This document shows, piece by piece, positions 57,616 through 64,000 of a DNA stretch of 64,000 bases. Each line of letters begins with the position of its first letter. The stretch's first letter is position 1. Made by a program: the position numbers and the translations under genes. The notes below the pieces were generated by a model. That model searched no databases and was not told the DNA's origin. It saw nothing but the letters and a program-made list of their open reading frames with translations. This DNA is from FEN-1297 sp964530445. Its GTDB lineage: Bacteria; Bacteroidota; Ignavibacteria; Ignavibacteriales; Ignavibacteriaceae. The DNA is taken from the NCBI GenBank assembly GCA_964530445.1, contig CAZHBJ010000001.1, forward strand, positions 5,947 to 69,946. The letters are read 5' to 3'.

Positions 57616-60600
57616 ATGGAAAAGATATTAATAGTTGAAGATGAAGCAATTGTAGCCCTGGAACTGAAAAGCAGGTTGACTGATCTGGGGTATTCGGTTT
57701 GCGGGACGGTAACTTCCGGCAGCGAAGCTATAAAAACAGCTGAAGAACAAAACCCTTCAATAATATTAATGGATATTAATATAAAAGGTCCGATTGACGG
57801 AGTTGAAACCGCCGAAAAGATAAAAAATATTTATGATATTCCTATAATTTTCCTAACTGCTTTTAGTGATTCCGGTACATTGGAAAGAGCTAAGATAACG
57901 GAACCGTACGGGTATATTGTTAAGCCCTTTGAAGAAAGAGAGCTCCATACGGCAATAGAAATTGCCATATACAAGCATAATATGGAAAAAAAACTAAGGG
58001 ATAGTGAAAGGAAATTATCCATTACACTTAAAAGCATAGGTGATGCTGTTATTGCAACGAATAATAAAGGAAAGATTAATTATCTGAACCCTGCTGCGGA
58101 ATTCTTAACATCCTGCAAATTCAGCGAAGTATTAGATAAATATGTACTGGATATATTTTGTATAGAAGATAAAATAACCTATACGGAAGCAGACAATTCA
58201 ATTAGAGAATTGCTTACAAATGGAACCACAAAATATTTCCCGCCAACCATAACGCTTTCTTGTAAAGAAAATAAACACAGAATAATGGAAGCAAATGCTT
58301 CTGCAATGATAGATAATAATTCGTGTATCACCGGGATAGTCTTGGTATTCCGGGATATTACGGAAAAATTTATAACGGAGGCTGCTTTACTTGAATCCGA
58401 AAAGAAATACAGGGAAGTTATTGAAAATGCATCTGATGTAATTTTTGGTTTAAACATTAATTGGGGGTTTATTTATGCCAATCCGGCGGCAATAAAAATC
58501 ACCGGGTATTCAAAGGAAGAGCTGAGTAAATTGAATTTCTTCAATCTTCTATTACCCGAATACAAAACTCAATGTAAGTTTAAGCTGATTAAACAGTATT
58601 TAAGCAAAGAAAAAACATCTTTTATCGAATATCCTTTCAAATCGAAGTCCGGCAAAATTATATGGTTTGCCCAGAATAATAATTTAATGATTGAAGAGGA
58701 TAAAATTATCGGTTTCGACATTATTGCAAGAGATATTACCGAGAAAAAAATAGCGGAAAAAACATTAAGTGATAGAAATAGATTTATCGAAACAGTATTG
58801 CAGAATATTAAAGTCGGGCTTAGCGTGCACAAAATAGGCAGCGGGAAAATAATTTATACGAATTCCGAGTTCAAAGATATATTCGGATATTCAAATAGCG
58901 AATTGAACTCAACAGGTGAGCTTTTTGATTTGGAAATACCGGATCCCAAAATAAGAAAAGAAATAAAATATAAAATTCTAAGAAATCTTCTATCCTCCAA
59001 AACAATGAGCGGCAGATGGGATAATATAAATATATATCCGCCGCAATCTGGTAAAAAAGTCATTTCCATATCAACCACTTCACTGCTTGACCAGAATATA
59101 GTTATTGCAACTACTCAAGATATAACATTTAAAAAGGCTGCTGATGAGAAGATTTTAAGGCTGTCTTATGCCGTAGATCAGAGCCCGGCAGCAGTACTGA
59201 TTACAAATTCCTCCGGTAAAATAGTCTATGCAAACCCCAAATGTCAGGAGATAAGCGGATATGCTTACGACGAAATGATTGGAATGCGCCCTTGTGCTTT
59301 CCATACACCGGAACATCAGCCTGATGAAAACCATGATATTACCAAGGCTGTTAAATTAGGTAAAGAAATTAAAGGAGAATTTATTAGTTATAAAAAGGAC
59401 GGAAGTTCTTATTGGGAATACGTAATAGTTTCTCCGATGAAGGATAATAAAAACAAGATTACTAATTTCATAATAATAAAACAGGATGTCAGCGACCAGA
59501 AACGTTTTCAGAATGAATTAATTGCCGCCAAAGAAAAAGCCGAAGAAATGAATAGATTAAAATCGGTTTTTCTTGCAAATATGAGTCATGAACTAAGAAC
59601 CCCAATGGTGGGAATTTTAGGTTATGCCCAAATTTTAAGGGATGAATTGACTGAGCCAGATAAAGTCGAGATGTCTGATCGCCTTATTAAATCGGGTAAC
59701 AGGCTGCTTACAACACTGGAATCTATATTGGAATTCTCGCAGCTGGAGTCGAAACAAGTAAATATGAACTTAACACATATTAACATTACGCAAAAAATTA
59801 ATGAACTCGTCGATTATTTCAGCGGCTATATAAGTGAGAAAAAATTAAAATTAAATGTAAACATTAATAATAATGATTTATGCGTGCTGGCAGATGAAAA
59901 GTTGTTTAGCCGAGGACTTAAAAATATAATAGATAATGCCGTTAAATTTACTTTTAAAGGTGAAATTTCTATTGAAACAGATAAAGTTGTAGAAAACAAT
60001 ATAACGTGGGGAATTATAAAAATATCGGATACTGGGATTGGTATTTCCGAAGAAAAACAAAAAATCATTTTTGAAGATTTCAGACAGGCCAGCGAAGGGA
60101 AGGACAGAAGTTTCGAAGGCAACGGTCTCGGATTGACTATTTCGAATAAGATAATAAAAATGCTTAACGGATATATTAAAGTAGAAAGCCTGCCCGGAGA
60201 AGGTTCTTTATTTACAGTTTACCTGCCTGTCGTTGGTGAAAATAAAACTAAAATTATAAAGCCGCCTATTGTAACTGTTAAAAGGGAGACAAGAATTACC
60301 AAAGACCATTTACCGGTTATTCTATTGGTTGAAGATAATGAGATGAATAAGCAAGTAATTGAAATTTATCTTAAAAATATTTGTTCCGTAGACTATGCAA
60401 AGGACGGCGAAACGGCTATTCAATTGGCATCTCAAAAGAAATATAATTTTGTACTTCTGGATATAAATTTAGGCAAAGGTATGAGCGGGGTGGATGTAAT
60501 GAAAAGATTAAAAAAGGATTTCGGGTACGACGATGTACCGTTTATTGCAATTACGGGATACGCAATGTTCGGAGATAAGGAAATACTGCTTGAAGAAGGA

Positions 60601-60699
60601 TGTTCTTATTATTTATCCAAGCCGTTTATGAAAAAAGATTTGACTAATTTGGTTGAAGAGATTTTAAATACCGGTAAAAAGATTTCTGAATTTAATTAA
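57616..60699 (+). CDS. Hybrid histidine kinase, REC-PAS-PAS-PAS-PAS-HisKA-HATPase-REC
   Basis: 1027 residues, soluble. A first receiver domain (1-120) has Asp53 (LMDINI), TAF and VKPF. Four PAS domains follow (about 131-250, 263-375, 389-505 and 515-628). The HisKA motif has His658 (FLANMSHELRTPMVGILGYA), the ATPase domain has DNAVKFTF and DTGIGIS, and a second receiver (about 900-1020) has Asp949. Receivers at both ends make it a likely relay hub that accepts phosphate from the two kinases encoded upstream. It has no DNA-binding or enzyme output domain. Confidence 0.94.
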   Translation: MEKILIVEDEAIVALELKSRLTDLGYSVCGTVTSGSEAIKTAEEQNPSIILMDINIKGPIDGVETAEKIKNIYDIPIIFLTAFSDSGTLERAKITEPYGYIVKPFEERELHTAIEIAIYKHNMEKKLRDSERKLSITLKSIGDAVIATNNKGKINYLNPAAEFLTSCKFSEVLDKYVLDIFCIEDKITYTEADNSIRELLTNGTTKYFPPTITLSCKENKHRIMEANASAMIDNNSCITGIVLVFRDITEKFITEAALLESEKKYREVIENASDVIFGLNINWGFIYANPAAIKITGYSKEELSKLNFFNLLLPEYKTQCKFKLIKQYLSKEKTSFIEYPFKSKSGKIIWFAQNNNLMIEEDKIIGFDIIARDITEKKIAEKTLSDRNRFIETVLQNIKVGLSVHKIGSGKIIYTNSEFKDIFGYSNSELNSTGELFDLEIPDPKIRKEIKYKILRNLLSSKTMSGRWDNINIYPPQSGKKVISISTTSLLDQNIVIATTQDITFKKAADEKILRLSYAVDQSPAAVLITNSSGKIVYANPKCQEISGYAYDEMIGMRPCAFHTPEHQPDENHDITKAVKLGKEIKGEFISYKKDGSSYWEYVIVSPMKDNKNKITNFIIIKQDVSDQKRFQNELIAAKEKAEEMNRLKSVFLANMSHELRTPMVGILGYAQILRDELTEPDKVEMSDRLIKSGNRLLTTLESILEFSQLESKQVNMNLTHINITQKINELVDYFSGYISEKKLKLNVNINNNDLCVLADEKLFSRGLKNIIDNAVKFTFKGEISIETDKVVENNITWGIIKISDTGIGISEEKQKIIFEDFRQASEGKDRSFEGNGLGLTISNKIIKMLNGYIKVESLPGEGSLFTVYLPVVGENKTKIIKPPIVTVKRETRITKDHLPVILLVEDNEMNKQVIEIYLKNICSVDYAKDGETAIQLASQKKYNFVLLDINLGKGMSGVDVMKRLKKDFGYDDVPFIAITGYAMFGDKEILLEEGCSYYLSKPFMKKDLTNLVEEILNTGKKISEFN

Positions 60700-60726
60700 A
60701 GTAAAAAATATTTTACTTGCTGCAAG

Positions 60727-61368
60727 TTAAGGTGTATACATATTTGTAATGCTGTCCTGATTATCCCTGTAATATTTATAAGTGTTAAATTCCACTTTTA
60801 CAATATTATATTTTTTTTCGGCTCTCTCTAGGAATTCCGAATCTTCACTGTAACTGAGATTTTTAAAACCATTCAGTTTTATAAAAACTTTCCGCTTTCC
60901 GAAAAAAGTAGCACCGATAGTACATTTAGATAAGTGAATAAGATTATGGGGATAATTTTTATCACGCACATATTCACTGCCGATAATGTTTACACCCCCG
61001 TGAATTAAATCTACTTCGGGATGTTTTTCCATAAATTCTATACGCTTTAATATATGATCATTAGAATATTCATCATCGCTATCTAGGAAGGTAATAAAAT
61101 CCCCGGTTGACAATTCAATACCTTTATTTCTGCTTAAAGGAAGTTTCATATTATCCTGTTGAACTACTTTTATATTTCGATGTCTTACTTCAAATTCCTT
61201 TAATATATCAATAGAGTTGTCAAGGCTTCCGTCATCAATAGCGATTAATTCCCAATCATCATATGATTGATTTAATACGGAATTTATACATCTTCTTAAA
61301 TATTTAGCACGGTTATAAGTTGTAAGTATTACAGATACTTTTGGTTGTGCCCAAGTTTTATTTTGCAC
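60727..61368 (-). CDS. Glycosyltransferase family 2
   Basis: 213 residues, a compact GT-A domain without membrane helices. The start PKVSVILTTYNRAKYLRRCI, IAIDDGSLDNSIDIL and the metal-binding FITFLDSDDEYS (DSDD) identify GT2. It transfers a sugar to a polysaccharide or lipid acceptor; the substrate cannot be told. It converges on the hybrid kinase gene and is not part of that operon. Confidence 0.92.
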   Translation of the reverse strand: MQNKTWAQPKVSVILTTYNRAKYLRRCINSVLNQSYDDWELIAIDDGSLDNSIDILKEFEVRHRNIKVVQQDNMKLPLSRNKGIELSTGDFITFLDSDDEYSNDHILKRIEFMEKHPEVDLIHGGVNIIGSEYVRDKNYPHNLIHLSKCTIGATFFGKRKVFIKLNGFKNLSYSEDSEFLERAEKKYNIVKVEFNTYKYYRDNQDSITNMYTP

Positions 61369-61696
61369 TTTTCAGATTCTTTTTGTTTAGATTATAAAAT
61401 ATTAAATCTTATATCCCGTTTAATATAAAGACATCAAAATATCGTGTAAATATTATATAATTTCAATTTTTTGTTTTTACACTTTAATTAGGATCACCTT
61501 TTAAATTGAGCAGAACAAAATAAGTCTATTAAGTTAATTGGAAATTATTAACATTCACTAGCGCATGTAAATAAAGACGAAGGGGCTTAAATTATATAAA
61601 TATTTTAAAAGTTAAATGCCGGGATTTTTTCCAGTTAATCCCGGCATCATCATTAAGACTGCAAATTAAATACTTTGGTAATACGTTACTTTTGTT
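61369..61696. other. Intergenic region with an 11-bp hairpin
   Basis: 328 bases. ATGCCGGGATT (61616-61626) and AATCCCGGCAT (61637-61647) form a perfect 11-bp stem with a 10-base loop, 50 bases beyond the stop of the gene at 61697-62680. It is probably the terminator of that gene, although the T-tail is weak. Its core CCGGGATT/AATCCCGG also occurs as a perfect palindrome near 21673. Otherwise I see nothing. Confidence 0.5.
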
Positions 61697-62680
61697 TTAT
61701 GCATCATTTATATTAAGATAAACCATTGTCTGGTTTAATAGCTGATAGGCTATTTCACCGAAGGTTATTGGTCCTGTTATATCTGCGGTCTTTTTACCTT
61801 CAAGTTCCGAATAAAGATAATTAAGAATACAATTACAGGTAAAGGCAGGAGTAATATTCAATTTGGAAATTTGTTCCGTAAAGGTGTTAACATAATTTTC
61901 TATCGGCTTAGCAATTTTGTATTCAATATTTTCGAATGCCGGAGCATAAAAGCTGACGGTCTTTTTAACTTTGTCAACGTTGCTGAAACTTGTATTAATC
62001 ATTGCGCCGTAATAATCGGCAACAAGCGGAAGCTTGGTATCAATTTTATTTTCCAGAAGATACTCTGCTAAATTTTTCTTACTGCCGTTTACAAAACATT
62101 CATCCGCGCTAAAACCTGTTTTGGGGAATGTAATTACATCTCCGTTTCCCTGTTCGAACAAATTAACTATATCAAGATTTGGTACTTTATTCTTCGGCAG
62201 TTCAACATGCATCGCAACGGCCTGTAAGTCCGATTTTTTCCCCAGCATTCCGTTGAAAACTTTTGGTGTCTCTTTACCGACATCAGCCAGGTCTATTCCT
62301 GAAACCCAGCCGACAAGCGGACTAAGAAAAATATTTTTATAATGGTTGGAATTTTCCGCAAAGCTGGTATGTATGGAACTAAAACCGGGAATAATCAATA
62401 TAGTATAACCGTTTTCGTATTCGTCGGAAGCTATATTAGGTAAAGATTTTTCATCATAAAATTTAATATTTATATTATTTGCAAATACCGGAACTTCATC
62501 TGCAAAGATTTTACTTTTGGTAAAAACTCCTCCTTCATCTCCCATAAAATAAGGTATTGTACCTCCTATCCATTTGCCTTTGGGAAGCTTGGCAAGCAGG
62601 TTTTCATCTGCAGCTAATACTAAAGAATCTCCGTTTGTTATCTTTTTAATTACTTCATCAAGTGATAATAGTTTTTTCAT
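61697..62680 (-). CDS. Conserved protein of unknown function, DUF6976-like, FIST-like C-terminus
   Basis: 327 residues, soluble, no signal peptide. The N-terminus LPKGKWIGGTIPYFMGDEGG recalls, from memory, proteins filed as DUF6976. The C-terminal part, CNCILNYLYSELEGK and GPITFGEIAYQLLNQTMVYL (303-322), follows the pattern of FIST sensory domains (YGEIG...HNQT). FIST domains bind small ligands, often amino acids, in signalling proteins. It starts 8 bases after the 74-aa gene, so the two form one unit. No enzyme motif is seen. Family assignment is tentative. Confidence 0.65.
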   Translation of the reverse strand: MKKLLSLDEVIKKITNGDSLVLAADENLLAKLPKGKWIGGTIPYFMGDEGGVFTKSKIFADEVPVFANNINIKFYDEKSLPNIASDEYENGYTILIIPGFSSIHTSFAENSNHYKNIFLSPLVGWVSGIDLADVGKETPKVFNGMLGKKSDLQAVAMHVELPKNKVPNLDIVNLFEQGNGDVITFPKTGFSADECFVNGSKKNLAEYLLENKIDTKLPLVADYYGAMINTSFSNVDKVKKTVSFYAPAFENIEYKIAKPIENYVNTFTEQISKLNITPAFTCNCILNYLYSELEGKKTADITGPITFGEIAYQLLNQTMVYLNINDA

Positions 62681-62688
62681 TTTCTCTC

Positions 62689-62913
62689 CTATCCCAACAT
62701 TTGTTTAATATCGTTTTGGGCAATTTTTTCATTTTTTACAAAAAATTCATACACCTCATTAACACATTTATCCACATTTTGAGGCGAAGGATCATTCTTT
62801 GTACTTAGCAAAATACGGCTCATCATTATTTTGGCCGCAAGCAGTCGGAATTGAAATTGTTTTTTCCCTAAAACTATTTCTTTCCAAATCGGATGTGTAA
62901 TAGTTGGCAGCAT
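62689..62913 (-). CDS. Small hypothetical protein (74 aa)
   Basis: 74 residues, mostly helical, no signal or membrane segment (KEIVLGKKQFQFRLLAAKIM; DKCVNEVYEFFVKNEKIAQN). It lies 8 bases upstream of the FIST-like gene and probably works with it. No family recognised. Confidence 0.6.
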   Translation of the reverse strand: MLPTITHPIWKEIVLGKKQFQFRLLAAKIMMSRILLSTKNDPSPQNVDKCVNEVYEFFVKNEKIAQNDIKQMLG

Positions 62914-63297
62914 GTTTAATCCTTAAAATTGCTATCTAATTATTTGTTATTTATTATCGGATTATTTTTTTTTATGTTTAGGTTAAATCCGTAATTATTT
63001 TAATTTCAGCTGCCTGGAAATATGTACAGACAGCAAAAAGTAACCAACAGCAATGATAAATCCGATCTTTAAAAAATATGATAATTTCAACAGAATATTT
63101 TATACTGATGATATAGGTAATAAATCATGTGAATTTTTTTAACCTTAACCAAGTAGCTGCCAAAAATCCAATGAAGTCCATCATTTTTATTAAGGCAGAC
63201 TTTGATTATTTTTACATCGAATTACATAGAACTTTAAATAATTTCCATAATAGAGCTTTAAATAAAATATATAAATGACAATTTAATGGAGTTTAAA
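62914..63297. other. Intergenic region, no feature recognised
   Basis: 384 AT-rich bases between divergent small genes. Promoters for both are expected, but no motif, repeat or RNA structure could be supported. Confidence 0.4.
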
Positions 63298-63522
63298 ATG
63301 TCGTTTAGAGATCAGAAAAAATACATTGAAGCGCTTCGTAAGTACGAAAAGAAATTCGACCGCCGGGAGGCGGATGATTATAAAATGTTTGTTAAGATGA
63401 ACAAGGATGATGAAGATTTCGACTCAATTTCTCTCCGCCGCCTAAAAGAGTTGTATGATAAATACAACACTCCTGTAGATAGAAGCAAATACGATGCTTT
63501 CTTTAAGAAAAAAGAGGGATGA
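63298..63522 (+). CDS. Small charged hypothetical protein
   Basis: 74 residues from the ATG at 63298 (MSFRDQKKYIEALRKYEKKF), which has GGAG (63288-63291) 6 bases before it. An in-frame ATG at 63286 would add four residues and lacks a site. The protein is highly charged and helical, with the pattern of a small soluble coiled protein. No family recognised. A strong palindromic terminator follows. Confidence 0.6.
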   Translation: MSFRDQKKYIEALRKYEKKFDRREADDYKMFVKMNKDDEDFDSISLRRLKELYDKYNTPVDRSKYDAFFKKKEG

Positions 63523-63594
63523 AAAATAAACTGAAGAGATAGATCAAAGGCTATTAATTTTTACAATTTACCACTCAATATTATAAAAACTTTA

Positions 63595-63634
63595 AGTAGC
63601 GGACGCAAAATTTGCGTCCGCTACTATTTTTATT
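63595..63634 (+). terminator. Perfect 15-bp palindromic hairpin, terminator or REP-like element
   Basis: AGTAGCGGACGCAAA (63595-63609) and TTTGCGTCCGCTACT (63611-63625) are exact inverted copies separated by one base, followed by ATTTTTATT. It lies about 70 bases after the small protein gene. The long GC-rich arms are unusual for this AT-rich DNA and could be a repeat used as a terminator. Confidence 0.75.
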
Positions 63635-63720
63635 AGTTAGCGTTTTAATAATCCGCAGAAATAATTATAATTGTTCGTGTCAGATTAAAAATTAATTTCA
63701 CTTACAAATAGATATCCTAA

Positions 63721-64000
63721 ATGAAGATTTTAATCCTTGCACTTTCCGGAATAGGCGATGCGCTGATGTTTACTCCCGCATTAAAGTTAATGCGTCAAAC
63801 TTTCCCGGATGCTCAAATAGATGCGCTGGTAATGTTCAAAGCGGTTAAGGATATGTATGAAAGGAATTCAGATTTTAATAATGTGTATTATTCAAATTTT
63901 CTTAATCAAAGTGCGCTAAAATCTTTGCTGTTTGTTTTAAAGCTTAGAAAGAAATATGATGTATCTATAAACGTATATCCTTCCAACAGAAAAGAATATA
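63721..64000 (+). CDS. Glycosyltransferase family 9, heptosyltransferase-like (partial, runs off right edge)
   Basis: The open frame starts at the ATG at 63721 and continues to the window edge (93 complete codons). The start MKILILALSGIGDALMFTPA, then LKLMRQTFPDAQIDALVMF, is the N-terminal glycine motif and helix of GT9 enzymes such as ADP-heptose:LPS heptosyltransferases. It probably adds sugars to the lipopolysaccharide core. The C-terminal nucleotide-sugar domain is outside the window. Confidence 0.85.
   Translation, partial: MKILILALSGIGDALMFTPALKLMRQTFPDAQIDALVMFKAVKDMYERNSDFNNVYYSNFLNQSALKSLLFVLKLRKKYDVSINVYPSNRKEY

Noticed and set aside
60703..60722. AT-rich hairpin AAGTAAAA/TTTTACTT between the hybrid kinase and GT2 genes as a bidirectional terminator
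   Set aside because: The stem contains only two G-C pairs and there is no proper T-tail on either strand, so termination cannot be supported from the sequence.
1..64000. CRISPR arrays, tRNA, rRNA, prophage or insertion sequences
   Set aside because: Reading through the window I found no regularly spaced direct repeats, cloverleaf-like sequences with a CCA end, rRNA motifs, transposase or phage genes. A covariance-model scan would be needed to exclude short RNA genes.

Overview
The window looks like a chromosomal segment of an AT-rich Gram-negative bacterium of the FCB group. Ignavibacteriota (Ignavibacterium/Melioribacter-like) is the best guess. The basis is gene content: a LolA lipoprotein carrier, a GlmU-type protein of the alternative (non-Proteobacterial) family, a zinc-free type B ribosomal protein L31, many exported barrel and lipoprotein genes, and weak or absent Shine-Dalgarno sites at many starts. 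The phylum is inferred; no rRNA or tRNA gene was seen. Two genes run off the edges: a 7TM-HD phosphodiesterase-like gene at the left and a GT9 glycosyltransferase at the right.

Left third (1-28,300, all minus strand). First come a partial PgpH-like gene, a sodium:solute symporter and a secreted GH2 exo-glucosaminidase-like enzyme. Next is a compact cluster of a Tat-signal radical SAM enzyme, an exported Memo-AMMECR1 fusion and a membrane spermidine-synthase-like protein; this is an AmmeMemoRadiSam system whose parts appear to be exported. Then come a second SSS symporter, a STAS protein, a DUF6913-like protein, ligA, a RodZ-like HTH protein, rsmB and the alternative glmU. After rpmE2 follow an ECF sigma/anti-sigma pair and a run of holA, a 40-aa MetS-like subunit not visible at ordinary ORF cutoffs, its NSS transporter, a lipoprotein cyclophilin, uppP, a barrel protein, a flippase-like protein and lolA.

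Middle (28,500-44,000, plus strand). This is the conserved rimP-nusA-infB-rbfA-truB-ribF-rpsO-pnp block, followed by an RNase E/G gene, gcvT, a comB homologue and ftsK. A terminator-like hairpin sits directly in front of rimP and another separates truB from ribF.

Right third (44,000-64,000). A minus-strand envelope cluster holds a FecR-domain protein, a barrel with a transglutaminase-like tail, and two lipoproteins. It is followed by mscL with a zinc-ribbon tail. The most unusual locus is the plus-strand operon at 50,700-60,699: an orphan TolC-family protein, a decayed and two intact PhnD-like binding proteins, and three histidine kinases (one a REC-PAS4-kinase-REC hybrid), with no transporter core and no DNA-binding regulator. 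I read it as an envelope ligand-sensing relay. After it come a GT2 glycosyltransferase, a two-gene unit of unknown function whose larger protein ends like a FIST domain, a small charged protein and the partial GT9 gene.
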